Positions 47,550-62,429 are shown, counted from the stretch's first letter. The stretch: DNA of 64,000 nucleotides from Pogonophryne albipinna (GCA_028583405.1 CM053248.1:25408543-25472542); one strand, 5' to 3'. Translations and numbers: made by a program. Notes: generated by a model from the sequence alone, not told the origin.

Positions 47550-50335
47550 AAGAAATAAAAATAAGGACCAAATCTGAGCAATTTTGATCCAGACAACATA
47601 AATGTAGTTTCTCAATTAATTTTGTGTCTGGAAGTAGGCCAAACCATGTAATCAAAAAAGCAAGACAACATTGATGAGAAATATTAAGGTCTCTGAATTA
47701 GGCTGCATGTGAGTTTAGCTTTTTCCAATTGTAATATACTGTTCCACACCACCATCAACTTGTCATATTTAGGCCCTTGAAACAGGTCGGCGTGAGTATG
47801 TTAGACTTCTTGTAAAAATGTCATACAGGATGGATTATTGTTCTATAATTGCTAAATAACTAGGTTTTGTTGATTTTATTTACAGTAATCCACTCTGCAA
47901 ATGTAGTCATTTAACATACCAGCGTTTAGTTGTATTTTTTAAATACTAGTAGCATTAAGGAGTCAGGGAGACTGTCCCAGAGGCTTCATATTGTCAAGTT
48001 CAAACTAAGATGTATATTTCATCACTGAGTCAGCGGGTGTAAATGCTGCTCTCCCTTGGTGATATTTTCACACTCACTGCTCCCATCATGGTGAGGAGTA
48101 AAAAAGAAGCTGCAGATCTCCCTTATCGTTTCCGTAATGGTCCTGTCGTGTTTGAACAGAGTCAGAATAACAGAGATCTATGTCTGAAGCCGAAAAGCTA
48201 TTACTATAACAGATAGACCAACTGAGCATTATGCTAAAAGGGAACTATGTACACATTGTGCCTGCATAAAAGCGACTGCAGCTGCAGAAATAAACACCAG
48301 CTGTATGTTTTGCAATTTGCATAATGGAAGAGACTGAAGCTGTCAAAGCGTCACAGTTTGAGGAGGCAGCGGAGAAAACAAAAACATGTAAAATGTAGCG
48401 CTCCTAATGTGAGAAGCTTATTAATTTATTTATGCACTTTGATCATGTTGATGGAGAGGCCCGCCGAGGGCCAGACTTTTCCTTTTGTTCACTTCACTAC
48501 CAGAGAGTGAGATGTTTACTTAGAAATGCGGCTAATCAGGTTACAGAGGAAATTGTACAGCGTGTTTACGTTGACTTCAGTAAACTGGTTATGTCGATCT
48601 TACAAATGTTTGTTTACATGTAACAGTTCAAACAGAGTTTCCCCCCTAAAGGTGTACTGCTTCCTTATGTTGTTGTTATTTTTGTGAAGGAGCCCTAATG
48701 TGTTTGAATTTAAAAATAAGGAGTGTCGACAGCTGTAGTAACTACACTATTTGGATTTACAGATTATATTCACCATTAGTTAAAGCATTGATGCTATTCT
48801 CCTCTTTAAAAACAGTTACCTGAATACAAGGCAACGAGAGCTTTTGCCAGAAAATATTCAAATTTATGTGACATTTAAGACTTAATCCCGTTACTGCTGT
48901 AAGTTGCCAGGAAGATAAGTGCATGTTAATGCATTGGCTGTGTTAAAAACCCATTTTACATCAATCTGCATATGTAAGCCTGACTTCCTACTCTTATGGG
49001 TTCCAATGTGTTAGAGTGGGTGACCTCTAACTTCATAATCAAACAGCAACACGCGCAACAAAAGAAAAGGCTGTAATGAAATATAAACGGTGATTGGAAG
49101 AGAAAAAATACGAGCCTATGCCTTTTACATCTGCTGGTCTACCTTTCTCTACCTTTCCTTTGAGCTGTTCCTGGGTGCAAGGCGCCTCGCTCGGCTGGCA
49201 GACATACAGAGCGAGTGAGGCGGCATCAGGGAGAGACAAAGAGAGGTGAGGTTCAGAGAGAGCCAAAATGCATCGTAGGCCTCAGGCGATGAATCGGCAT
49301 CGACTCTCCAGGAGGACACCACTTGCGTTCAGCGGACTGCCTCGGAAAGAGGCCAGACAACTTTACGCAGAATAGGTCGTGGAACCTCTGCTGGTATCGT
49401 ACTCTGCCTCCCACCTGCGCCTAACAACTGGGGGTAAGGGCTCACAGACGCAAGGTTTATATCATGTGTTATTTGTCATGTGCCTTTTGAATTGTAAGCT
49501 CCTATCAAGGGATAGAAAAGAGGAGGAAGGCAAGAGCCAAATGCCTCCACACTGAATATAAACTCTACACCAAATCTTCTGTATTTATTAGCCGAGCACG
49601 GGAGGGAACACACTGCCAACATATGTGAGTGAAAACTTGTATTGATTTATTCTGACGGAGGACTGCTTTTAATATTCAAACAAATTCAGCAACACAGCAT
49701 CAATGTGAACATGTGGACGAGTTTGAAGGTTCAATACTGAATACACCTGGAGCAGTTTTATGTCTAAGGCGATTCAGTGAACATTTGTCTGGCTTTTAAT
49801 TTCCTGGACAATATAAAGAAAATCCAGACCATAGACTTTACAAAATGCAGTGTTGCTTAAATTGCAGATTCAAAATAGATCATAGGCATGCAGGATGACA
49901 CTGGTCAGCATTTTATAGACACTGTGTTCATAGAATGTGAATGAAAGTGTATGAACATGGTTTTGTCAAACATCAATTGACACTTCATGCAAAAAAAATC
50001 CCAGTTAAAGGCCAACCTACAAAATAACCTTGGATAAGGCTATTTCCTGGTCCACCACTACCGAACCAGCTGTTAGTTTATGATAGATGGATTCTAAATA
50101 AAATGTTGTCACTACAAATGTATTTTGAGCTAAAATGAAAGGAATTTGCACCCATAATGTGACCAATTATCTTTTTTAATAAGTTAATCTGTACTTAAAC
50201 CATATCTAAAACGTTACCTTACATGGTCAATCCTATAAAGAGTAATGTGTCTGTTACCTTAAATTGCAGAGCTAATAGCATAACAATGACCTTGATGAGA
50301 CAAATGTGTAGTTCCTTTTGGTATCAATTCAATTT
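47550..50335. other. Non-coding stretch, possible conserved block
   Basis: No supported gene. The segment 48050-48640 is of even complexity, contains several AT-rich homeobox-like cores ('cttattaatttatttatgca') and E-box-like words, and lacks repeats. It might be conserved non-coding DNA, but nothing in a single sequence can prove that. Confidence 0.35.
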
Positions 50336-50343
50336 GACTAACT

Positions 50344-50480
50344 GCAGGGTTCCCGCTGGGTCTTAAAAAGTCTTACATTTGATAATCATAATTTAAGGCC
50401 TTAAAAATGTCTTAAATATGATAAAAAAAAAAAAGAAAGGTCTTAAATATGATTTAGAAGGTCTTAAAAATGATCGGATG
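50344..50480. repeat. Teleost repeat end ('cagggttcccgctgggtctt')
   Basis: 'gcagggttcccgctgggtct' followed by repeated 'ggtcttaaatatgat' and 'aggccttaaaaatgtct' words, which is how one end of a common fish repeat looks. The other end was not found. Confidence 0.45.
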
Positions 50481-50484
50481 ATCG

Positions 50485-53400
50485 CGTCTAAATGTGTTTT
50501 GGGGGAAATGTCCTTTGTTTTACTCTGCCGAATGAGTTGAGCCTACTGCTTAAGTATTTTTCTCCAAATGACTTGACTTGAATAAGAAGTGAATCCAATA
50601 TCTTGGGTTTTTATTAAGTTCAGTTCAGTGCTATATTGTCCCTGGAGGGGAAATAAGGGACATTAATCACAACAGTTGCAGGAAGTAAAAGAAGATCTGC
50701 GTTAAAAGTACCGAACAATTGTAATGGTTTCCATGATGAAGTGCTGAAGAGCAGTGCAGTCAAGTCAAAGTTCATTGCAAATGAAGCACATTTATTGCAC
50801 TTGGAACAAACCTGTTTCTCTTTAAAACACGGCGGACTGGATCTCCGCCCAGAAAGAAGTGCATAGGATTATCTGGGGCTTTCGCAAAACTTGTCCGTTA
50901 TAGATGTGTTCTAAATAAAGCTGATAATTGCTTGCTACTTTAACAATGTTGAAGAAACTATTTCTGTTTTGCACAGAAAATAACATCCAGACTGAATGAA
51001 AGTGGGATTTCATTCTAATAAAGCCAGACACCAATTAGTATTCAAGGCTGTGTGGGTTGGAATCCTGTCCCAAACTCTGTTCTCTCTCCTCTTTACACTC
51101 TTTCAGTCCCTGCCTGTCTCTGTGACTGTGCCTCGCTGAAAGCCTTGTTGGAGGGGTCTGACATCACAGTTCCTCCATCTGTCTGCTCCCGTCTCACCCA
51201 TTGCTGTTCTGAAGGCAGAAGCAAGGAATAAGAAGGGTGAGAAAACAAAGGACATCTCCTCTAGCCATGCCCTTCCTCCTTCATTTCCTGCCTACCTCTC
51301 GTTTGATCGATACGCCGCTGTAGGGAGAGACATGGAAGTTTGGATCAATCTAACGACAGCTGGGAGCTACCGTGACGGGATGAGGGGAGGGAGAGCCAGA
51401 GTTAACTGGAGGAGAAAGACTGAATCATAACACACAGAGGAAAGGCAGGACTGAATGCTTCAACAAGGAAGAGAAACGCAGGGTTTTTGGGTAGCGATAT
51501 GATCAATATGTGAAATGGTACTTTCAAACAGAGCAGAGATATAAATAAAATAAGTCTCATGTCATTGCTCAGGTGCAAACTGTGATCATACTGTGAGAGC
51601 CGCTCAGCAGAACACATCATTTCATTCCACATTCAACCTTCAAGACTAGTTTAGCCTAGAATAAGAAAGTACTTGGCCAACCGGGGGAGAGGAGGGATTG
51701 GGCTTGTTCCAATTCATAGTTAAGCTTGAAACGTGTCAATATCTGGACAATCTGTACACATACAACGCTGCCTGAAAAGGAGTTTATTTCTTTACCAGGG
51801 TACGAAATCTTTTTTTGGGGGCTTTTACAAAAAAATATAAATGTATCGACTCATATGTATGGGGGAGGAATAAAGAATGAATTGACTGATTCTTTGCAGA
51901 AGAGCTTTGATCTCTTTCTCTAAAATCCAGCAATAGGGCCACTGGATGCAAAGACACATTTTATGGAAACAATTACTTTACCTTTGACTTTATTTATTAA
52001 CTCGCAAAAAATATATTAACAATGATATGCTCTCGATCGCTAGTTAACATTTTGTCAAACATAAAAATAATGGTTCCAGTTAATGGAAGATAAAGCAGCA
52101 TTCCCTTGAGGGCGTAACTACTTGGTATTAGCAAGTCACGTCTGCAGTGTTTACAGGTGCGGGAGCTATCATTGTTTCCTTTTTACAACTTGAACTCTTT
52201 CACATTGTGTTTGCAATTAATGAAAGCTAAATGTAAAATGTGTGTAATAAAAAATCACTTATCTAATGAATGGTTTTATCTAGTGTGTCATTGTTGGTTG
52301 TACAATAACAAGATGGCAACAGCAAAACAAATCAGGATTTAAAGCTTGAGAAAATGCAGTTTTACAAACCAATAAAGGGACTAGGTCAGATTTTGTTGAA
52401 GGAAGCTCCTATGGAAGTGACTGAATCAGCGTTACTGTCTGCTCTACAACATATATTTATTCAGAGCTCCGTAGAAACAAAGCTGCCTTTGCCGTCTGAA
52501 GGTCTATTTGAAAGGTTTTTCATTTTTTTGGAATAATTATACCGTTTTTTTGACGGATTTAAATGTTGTTTTCTAGCATCAATTTGGTATGACGGCACAC
52601 TCCAACATTTTCCGGGGTTAGACAAAACCTTGCAGTCTACATTTATCTGCTCTTATTTATATGATACGATAAATGCTATACCATTCGAAAAACATGTAGA
52701 ATAAGGCAATATACAGTAAAGCTGTTTGTATACGTGAAACAAGACGATTTACTGGGAAGGCTATGTGTGTTATTAGTGGAATTTGAAATAGAAGGCTTTG
52801 TATCCCAATGCGTCTCAGTGAACATGTTGTAAGTGAGGGATGCATTTACTTTAATGAGGGCATAATCACTGCTTTTAAAGGCATTTTACAAGGCTTATAT
52901 TTAGTTTATATCTTCTAACGGTAGCTTATTACCAGCAGAGCATCAGCATTCTTTTTCTTCTTAAAATAATTAGTCTTATTCTCCCTGTACGATAGAGACA
53001 GATCTTCAATATAAAAAATGGTTGTGGGCAGGAGCAGACAGTAATGGTCTGAATTTGATGAAAGGTCCAGTTCAAACTACAAGTTAACATTCACAAGGTG
53101 TGCTATACTTTCTGACTTTAATATAAGTCATTTGACAGAGAAAGTAAAACATTCAATAATAGTTTGAGAGGTTTGTTCTAGTGCAATACAATCTCAGCTT
53201 CCAGCGATGGCCGTTTTCAGTCGCCCTGCGTAGGTGTAGGTTTAAGGGATATTGTAGATGGAATAAATACAAATAACAAAGGCTTTTAATTCAGCTGTGA
53301 CTGGTAGAAGTAATGCATTAGTGATGCTTCTTCCTGGTTATCTCTCTTGGCAGTAAGAAGTGATTTGCTCACACAATGTAACAAGGCAGATCAAGGCCAG

Positions 53401-55560
53401 GTGCAATTGGATTGTCCTTGCTTTTCCCAAAACCAATCATTTTGATCCAATGCTAAAAACATGTACTACTACTATTCTTCTATTGTATCACAACCTGAAA
53501 GAGGACAAATACAATGGTGTGCAGGTCAAGACCATTGCTTCAGTGTGTTTTTGACTCACAGTGCTTATCGATTTGCTCGGTTTGGTCAGCTGCACAGCAA
53601 CATTACGGGGCTCAACTTTGTTCAAACCTCCCTCTGAAGTTTGGCCACAGCCATGAGCCTGGAATGAGTAACTTCTCTTACACAAAATAAAACAAATAAA
53701 ATAGAAATGATGGGAGCGGAACTATTAAGAATTGTGTACTTCAACTAAAACGTTCATAGATACACAGCCGAAGGGAAAAACAGAAAAGGAAATTGTTGTC
53801 TTTTTGTTTGCCTGCGCGACTGATCTTTAATTCAACTCCTCTTCAATTTCCTCTACCTCTGGTGTTACCACTTCTCTCTCGGTATGACTAAAAGTATGTA
53901 GAGTCAAGGAGAAAAGAATCACCATCCGACACATGATGAAAAAGACAACATAGTGAGAGAAAGGAGAGTGTGAATCACGCTTCTCAAGGCAAGCCTCCGG
54001 AGACACCGAGCCTGAAGCTGCACAACCAGACAGAATGGATCTGAACAAGAATTACTGAACTCAAATTAATCCAAAAGAACATGAAAGTATCCTCTTATGA
54101 AGCATTTCAGTGTCTCTCTTCTGACAACAGAGCTTATGTCTGGCTATGAGAGCACTGATTGGGAACGAGAAATAGATTGGGGGCCCACAATGAAACCACA
54201 CGAGGTCCAATAAGGCTAGGGTTAAAAGACTGGCTCTTCTGAACAGAGACCCATAAGCGTTTCCATTTTGTCTGAACAGACATCCTTCAAGATGGCAGCT
54301 TGATGACTGACTACAAAAGAAAGTGCTGCTTCTCAAAATTCAACTCCAGTAGCCAGAGCAGAAATTGGTTCTTTAACCCAAAACTAAAATGTCAGAAAAT
54401 CAGAAAGATGTTTGCCCGTGTTTACTTCTGTGCCTGTGGAATTTGGCTGCATTCTGAATTTGGTTGCCATCAACAGCAATAATTAATTTCCCGTGCCAGT
54501 TACTTGTTGATGTGATTTTATTCTTGGAGTAAGTTTAACACCTGGCTTGTTCAAATTGATCAATCATAAGTTGGTAAAATCCATTTTAAGTTTTCTGCAG
54601 GTGTGTGTCTCTCCCTAACAAATTCAAAGCATATCTAGACACACAATATCTGCCAACAAATACAATACAACAGAAGTGTGACTACAAAAAAATCAATTAT
54701 CTTCTCAATATGTATCCCATCAGAAAAACCCCAGACAGCTTTATATGTATTCTTGAGAGATTTGTGGCAAAGTGGGATTCTTTTTTCTCTTGGCATTTAC
54801 CATTATCAGTAGCCACTGGCCAGCTAGCTTAATTTAAAAGGGTGAGTTCGCCCAAAAACAAACACATTGTGTAACTTCACATCTAGATGTATCTATGCAG
54901 ATAGTTTGGGATTTGATTGATTTGTTTTTGAGATTTTCAGCATCATCTCCATAAGATTGAGACATCTGTCGTGTGCACCCGATGGATTTAAAAGCTAAAA
55001 GGTATCTACTCTTTTTTCATCTTCCCTTTTTGGTGTACACATCCCGTTTCCATGTCTCGATGTGTATGTCCCTGTCTCTCCATGTCGCCATGGCTTCCCC
55101 TTTTTTTTTATATCTGCCTTTTTCTCTCTCATTCTCAGGACATGCAGATGACACGGGGCTTTTGCCAGAGTGATTCCACAGTACTGAGGTCTGCCAGGGA
55201 GAGATAGCTGAGACACAGTGTCACTGCTGTTAGCTAGATGCATGCTTCAGAGGGAAGGAAGACTAGAGATGGAGTGAGGAGAAGAGGAAGAGACATAAGG
55301 GAGAGAGAGATGTCGTAAAAAGGAAAAGGAGGAACCACCAGAGGATGGAACCAATGTTCAAATGCAAACAGAGTTCCAGTATATAGCATTTGCTTAATGA
55401 GACTCAGAAGAGAGGGTACTTTTCTTTAATGTGCTTTGTTTTATCTCTTTCCATGAGCACCTCTATTAAATCCTAGAGGAAGTCAGCTGGCTAAATGAGA
55501 TGCACCCTTCAAACACAATCTGTGCTGACCCACTTCCCTCGGTGTGTCACTTACCTAGAG
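50485..55560. other. Non-coding stretch
   Basis: About 5 kb without a supported gene, transposon end or RNA. Short ORFs (for example 53827-54048 minus and 54061-54336 minus) have no recognisable domain. Confidence 0.5.
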
Positions 55561-55568
55561 GAAGGCCA

Positions 55569-55767
<199 letters not shown>

Positions 55768-55769
55768 CC

Positions 55770-56090
55770 CTGTCTCTACCACCTCGGAGGCCTATACTTC
55801 AGCTAAAAATAGACGTACACACCCAGGCTCGGTTCCACAAGACTTAGCAGCTCTCAGATAACAATACCCTGGATATACGTTGGCCCATATTGATCCAGAA
55901 ATACGTCTTCCTCAGGTTTCAACTATTTACACATCCATTCATCCATCCAGTGTTTCTCAAGTGTTGTAAAGTTTCAGATTTAGGTTGTGGAATCTACACC
56001 AGTCAGAGGTGATGGAAACAGGAGGACCTCAGAGAGGGACTTATGTTCAGCTGTTGTCATCCAATATCTGCTATAGAATGTCTGTTGTGT
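55770..56090. other. Non-coding stretch
   Basis: About 320 bases between the compound microsatellite and the next LINE tail; nothing recognisable. Confidence 0.5.
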
Positions 56091-56096
56091 GTCTAA

Positions 56097-56162
56097 ATAA
56101 TAATAATAATAATAATTCATTTATTTTATATAGGCGCCTTTCAAGGCTCTCAAGGTCGCCGA
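56097..56162 (-). mobile_element. L2-clade LINE 3' tail fragment
   Basis: On the minus strand 'ggcgaccttgagagccttga', 'aaggcgcctatataaaata', then an ATT run of about eight units. This is a short 5'-truncated insertion of the same type as the tail of element A. Confidence 0.65.
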
Positions 56163-56396
56163 AATGTGTGAGTGACTGTCAACTACTGACAAAACGGCTC
56201 ATGTTATGACTGATTGATATCTCCCCAACTTCAAATAGGAAGAAAAAGACTGGTTTCATGTATTGATATGTACATGATCTGGATTTTTGGACTAGTGGTC
56301 AAACAAAACAAGCATTCTCAATACATCACCAATGGTTCTGGTTTTGTTTTAGACTGTATTTCATCTTTATTTTGATCGGGATGGTTAAAAAAACAC

Positions 56397-56765
56397 TTAA
56401 AGGGCCCCTAATGTGCTTATTTTGTATGTGTATATCTAAATGCAACATGTTTCCATGCTTTAATGTTCAAAATGGTCTTTATTTTTCTCATACTGCCTGT
56501 GCTGCAGCACTTCTTTTCACCTTCTGTCTAAAACCAGATCCTAGTCTGCTCTGATTGGTTAGCTGACCAGCCCTGTTGTGATTGGTCAAAGGCTTAGAGA
56601 TGTAATGCCCCTTTCCTATCACATACAATGTGTGAATGTTACGTAGTGATGTCACTATGTTTTACGGAAGTTTAAACCTTTACAGACAATTTAAATTCAC
56701 ATAAACCTAGATAACACACGACACGAAAGGGACAAACCAACAAAAGAATAATAGGGCCCCTTTAA
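56397..56765. mobile_element. piggyBac-type MITE (TTAA-flanked)
   Basis: Left 'ttaaagggcccctaatg', right end in reverse 'ttaaaggggccctatta'. TTAA lies at 56397-56400 and 56762-56765. The inverted terminal repeats are imperfect by one G/C-run length difference. About 369 bp; no coding capacity. The interior has paired 'gattggt' motifs. Confidence 0.72.
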
Positions 56766-56769
56766 CTCT

Positions 56770-57670
56770 AGCTCAGAGAGGAAGAACTTAGGGAAAGTTA
56801 AAATAATTAAAATAAGGCTTGGAGTCTGAAGACAGCTGAAAGGAAAAAAAAAACACAATGGCCGTAGTTTTACAAAATACAATAGAAAGCATCAAACCAG
56901 AACAAAGAGCTCCCATTCATCTGTTGTACCACTGGACGTGGGTGGCCTTTATTTTGATTTTGCCGTTTTCTGTTAGATGGTGATGATCAGTAAGAGGCAC
57001 AAGAGGTGGAATTTAGTATACCAAACAGCTGCGTCTGTCTGTGTGTGTTACTGTGTGTGACAGAAAGAGAGAGAGAGTCGGAGTGAAAAAGTCGACACAG
57101 GGACTTGGAAATGGCACCGTTGCGCAGAGCCAACTGGCCCAGTCATCTCTAAGTCATTACCAGATGGATTCACACATGCACACACACCACACACACACAC
57201 TGGAAACATTCACCAGCATGGAGGGGTTGGCGCACTGGAAGTCCTAGTGCCATACCTGAAATACATCAAGCACTACACAAACACGCTTTGGGCATGCAGT
57301 GCACATGGACAGATTGGCTCAGTAGTAAAAGTAGCACCATCCCTGTAATTTATCCTGCATAGACACACACATAGCAACACAGCGCTAAGGCTGTCTGGCC
57401 GTGTGCGATGCCATGTGGTTTGGTGTCACTTGACAGGCATATCAAAGTCCGACACACTTCTGCGCAGCAATTCCAGGCGAGTGATGGAATGGGGCACTAA
57501 TCTAGCAGGAAGGCAGGAGCTGTTTCTTTAGGGCACGGTGCCTGCTGTTAAATCCCCCTCTACCACTTCTGCCTGGCTGCTGCAGTGACACGCTGACCCC
57601 TGGCCCAGTTGTTCTGGCACTATTGATGAATGAGGGGGCAGTAGTGTATGAGTCATGTAAGAGAGAGGAC
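56770..57670. other. Non-coding stretch
   Basis: No supported gene; a small CA tract lies near 57180-57200. Confidence 0.5.
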
Positions 57671-57673
57671 CGC

Positions 57674-57675
<2 letters not shown>

Positions 57676-57725
<50 letters not shown>
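57676..57725. repeat. (GT)25 microsatellite
   Basis: Uninterrupted TG array of about 50 bp. Confidence 0.96.
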
Positions 57726-57726
<1 letters not shown>

Positions 57727-57729
57727 CTG

Positions 57730-60700
57730 AGACAGCTGAGTGAATGTGTACAAATGTTTTTACAACCGTAAAAAAACGTGCATGTTTGTGTAACTGTTTG
57801 TAATTTACCTGTGTGTTAAAGTACGTTTTTTTTTTAAAGAAACTGCTTAAAGCTACTGGAAGTTATTTGCTACTGAGCTGACTGAAAAAGGAAAAACCGA
57901 TTTGTTGATTGTCATAAATAGTTGCTGCTAATGTAAAATGGCCATGACTTAAATATATCTGGTCTCAACAAAGTTCAATATCCCTGCTGCTGGCTTTTTT
58001 ATTGTCTATTGAAGTGATGCAGTGATTTCTCTCGCATATAGCATTAATACATGCTAAATATTCAGCACTCGTGGGCTAGTTTCTTAAAGGGAAACATCAT
58101 TTTATCTTGGAACAATTACTTTAAAAATTCCAACGGGTCAAGAAACAGAAGCAATCAGACAAGTTTAAAGCACACTGAGGTTAGCCAAACTTTTTTAGCA
58201 CGGAAAATACAAATAAATATACAATTCTTACACTGAACTTCCATCAAACATGTCTTCCAACTGATGTGACCACAGTCATCCTTTATTACTATCCTCAATA
58301 CAACAAACAAGCGGCATCTTGTAACGGTTGCAGTTTTAAGGTAGTGGTTACGCAACCAGATGTAAGACATAACGTGCCGAAAGAACGCAGTTTTACGTAA
58401 AAATATTTCAAACTTGACGTTAGGTTTCACATTTGGGCACAAACAACTGTCTCCTGAGTGAAAGTCCTTGTTTTTTTATCTTTCCATCTCTTTCTCACGC
58501 CTTGCATAGCTGAGTTATCTACTTTAAAATGTGTCACCTGATTTCCTCCTTTGCTTCATTCATAATGAATACAGCCACTAGAGGTCATAGAGGTCGCTCA
58601 TGGAGTAATTTTCCAGGGAGGGACAGGCTGGTCCATCACAGTTTAATCAACTGTGACTTGCAATCATACCCATAGTTGATAAGATTTAAGCACATTTCCC
58701 CAAAAATCTAAACTAAGCACACCTCAAATACACGGTTTAGATTATCTGACGTCTGACATAATGAATGATTCTCACTACCCCTTATTCCTGTTTCATCTCT
58801 CCCATTTCAAACTGCATTTGTCAAAGCTTCAACTAGTCTTCACATCAAATGCTGGTTGTCTCTCTTGTTCTCCTCTCAGCAGGGAAGACACAATCAGGTA
58901 GCAAGCAGTTCAATACCATTCTGACCTTTGTATTTGACAATAGGAGACATGATTTCTTAGCATTTTGAGACGGTTTTGATTTCAGCAGCTTGTCTCGTTA
59001 TCTGCACATGTACTACTTTTTTATGGTCAAGTCCAAGTAAGAGAAAGCAGACAGAGAGAAAATGGACATCCCCTAAACTGACGATTGGATTTTCCGACCA
59101 CAGAGGAAAAACACAGTCTGGGAAAACAAGAGTTTACATATTGACAGATGGCTGTTTGTGTATAACTTGACCTTGTGGTGAGCTTACATCAGAGGCTAAC
59201 TGGAACTTCAATATTGAATAAAACAACTCAAACTCTGGAAAGAGTCATTCCAGCAGCTGTGTCAATACTCACCAATGCTGTTACATTGTCAGTATAGAGC
59301 CATGGCTCAGAGCATATTATGACCAGTGACTGGGTTATGTTACACACAGATTGAGACATTGATTTTCTTTTCACTTCTGGCTTTACACCTCATTGCACTT
59401 CTTCAACAAATATATAATAAATAAATAATCTAACCTACCTTTGATATGTACTTGGATCCTTTTAACTTGAACTGCTTCATCATTGTGAATTTTTTATATA
59501 AGTCTGAATGTTATGTTTCTGTTCTTAGTGAATGTTGGAACTTTTTAATAAAAAGATAACACTATGGATTAGGACACAAGCACATCTTATATTTGTTTTA
59601 AATCCTGTTTACTACTCTGATATCTTTGGGAAAATCCCCATACTCAAATGCTGCCATACATACGTTATACCACAAATACTACTGTATCAGAGGTCTACTT
59701 CCAGCAGTAGTTCAGGGCTTGAATTGAAACAACATCAATCTGCTTTGTCTGTTTTGTATTTGCACCACAAACAAACCTTAAAGTACACTTGGAAGTGGGC
59801 CAAGATCTTCTTTGTATTGCTTAAACCCCAGAAAACAAAATAGGTGTCAAATCGCTTTAAACTGCCTTAGGATTGGGAGCAGTTCCTGTACAGAACATGC
59901 AAATACCTTAGAGAAACTGGAGCTGGTTTCCCAGATTAACACCGGACAATACTCCTTTTCACACATGCATATTGTCAGCGTCAGGCTTTCTCACTAACTG
60001 GAATTACTCGATAGAGAGATGGTGCCCGGGTAGAACGGCCATGAGGCACAACATAAAGGGGATTACACCATAATCACGTGTAGCTGTTCCTTGAATTTGT
60101 AAAAAATCCAGTGTCTGCCCATACATATCAAACCCCTCAATTCTAACATACTATGCATTTGTTTTGCCGTCGGTGTGTAAATTACCCTTTATTTCCCTCA
60201 GACCTTTGTTTTCCTTACCCTTCGATGTTTGTTCGTGTATCCAAAGCTACAATAGATATCAACACGCCAAGTCGGTCTACGTGAATTGCCCCAGGCTATG
60301 AGGAGTTCTTTTTACACATAGGCTCAATCGGACATCCAACGTTCTTGTTACTAGGGTGAAAACTGATTGATGTTTGGTCTGAATACTTTGGTACTTTGTG
60401 TTCTCACATTTAGCTCCTGAAGGTTACACGTAGATTGGTTCAGGGTAGCAGGTCATGTGTGAAATGGGGATTGCGTGATATGGTCCTATGGAAACGTACA
60501 TGCCTATACATCAGTAGCTATTGAACTTTCCGTGTAAACCCAATCCCTGCTATATGCAATCTGTTATATCATAGTATGGTGCAAGTGTGTTGTGTACGTC
60601 AACTCTGCTTCACCTATCTCTGGTGTGGGTCATGTTCAGAGCACCGGGCCAGTGGCCTGGGTCTGGCTGCACTGATCAGCTTGATGACTGGCCTGAACGC

Positions 60701-60810
60701 CCAACGACACAGACAGCTGGTCCCTACAAGCTGGCCCGAGACATCCTTGTGTGTTTTGTGTCAGTGCGGCAAGGCTATATGTTTGCAAAAGCCATCAGCT
60801 GTTTTCCTCA
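57730..60810. other. Non-coding stretch
   Basis: No supported gene. A poly-T run lies near 57826-57835. Confidence 0.5.
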
Positions 60811-60817
60811 CACCAAT

Positions 60818-60884
60818 AATAATAATAATAATAGATTTAATTTCTTAGCGCTTTTACAGGTGCTCAAAGACGCTTTACAGATAT
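60818..60884 (-). mobile_element. L2-clade LINE 3' tail fragment
   Basis: On the minus strand 'ctgtaaagcgtctttgagca', 'cctgtaaaagcgctaagaa', then an ATT run. It resembles the tail of element A but is diverged, and only about 65 bp remains. Confidence 0.6.
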
Positions 60885-60889
60885 AGTGA

Positions 60890-62250
60890 AGAGAAAATAA
60901 AATAAAGGATCTCACTATCAACTAGCAATCTGCCACACAGACCTGTACAGTCCGGTTTGGAGGCAGCAATTGGCACATTAATACCTTTTTTACTCTCTAC
61001 TCTAGTCAGCAAATTGCAGGCTGAGAAACATTTGTCTTCAGAGTCTTCAAGCAAGCTCTGTACTAAACGTAATCAAAGACATTGCAGACAATATAAGTAC
61101 AATAAAATAGCAGTGCTTTCAGCGTTTGGCTAGGCCGTATATCCTAATGCCCAGAGGGTAACAGCATTCTGCTTCACAAGTCAGCGATTTCTCAAAGTAA
61201 TATCTCTGCTTTGTGTCCCACCTTCACCTCCTCTTTCAGTGAATCAGGTGACGCTGGTAGTGTTCATTCAACTCCGGAATGTCTCCTACTACTAAATGCT
61301 GTGTTAATTTGAAATAAGGAAACGGGTTGGCTGCAATTGAATAAGCAGGTTAAAGCTCAGGGTTACTGAACAGCTACAGTCCCATGTAGGAAATTGACAA
61401 CCATGCTGTCTATTTTGCACACAGCTTTTCTATTTTTACTGATGAGTGAAAGTCCTCAACAATTAATGGTAGATTGCCAAGGATTTTTTTGAAAGGTTTT
61501 CAAGGTACCCAGATATTTAATGACAATTACTTTGTAAAATCTGGCTTTTTCAACCATCAATTTGTTAAGTTTTTATAATAACACTTTGATTTACAACCAA
61601 AATATCAAAACAACTTATTACACATGAAGACCCAGAAACACAGACCAATCAGAGGATTCAAGGAGTCTTAAAGTTAAAGAGACAACCAAGCGTTTCTGAA
61701 AAAGGGTGAATAGAGTTAAGTTTAGAAAGACATTATACAAAAAGTAATGTGTTTTTTCAACATAAAAGCATGTAAACATGTTTTAGTAGACACTCAGAAA
61801 CATATGAACCTGAAAGTGACCATACTATGACTTCCTAAATATGGACAAAATGGACTTTCAATTACTGTGGCACTAGCTACTTGATGCAGTGCCAGACTGT
61901 CCATCTTTTACAATGGTGTTGATAACAGTTAAGATGGAGAATAACAAGTGGGAGAGGAAAGGCAGGATAGTGGTAGAAGAATAGGAGGCTACAGCGGGAA
62001 AGATGAAGAGTAGACAGAAAATGAAGGTGTGTGGATAAGAAGAGAAAAGGAGCACTACTTATTCCGTCCACTCTGTACTTTATACTGCTCAGACGTATAG
62101 CAGCGCCCAAGGTTGGAGTACGCATTAAGTGCATCCGACAAATGGGTCCCTGCAGAGAGACCTGGAGGTGTCCAAACCAAAAGTGGCCGTACATTAGGAG
62201 CTCTCTTGGCCCCCCCCCTTTCTTTCTCACAAACAATTTATCATGTAATA
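60890..62250. other. Non-coding stretch
   Basis: No supported gene. Confidence 0.5.
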
Positions 62251-62251
62251 G

Positions 62252-62427
<176 letters not shown>

Positions 62428-62429
62428 GA

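Noticed and set aside
53827..54336. Two minus-strand ORFs with hydrophobic stretches
   Set aside because: Short, not linked by splice sites, no family resemblance that I can support.
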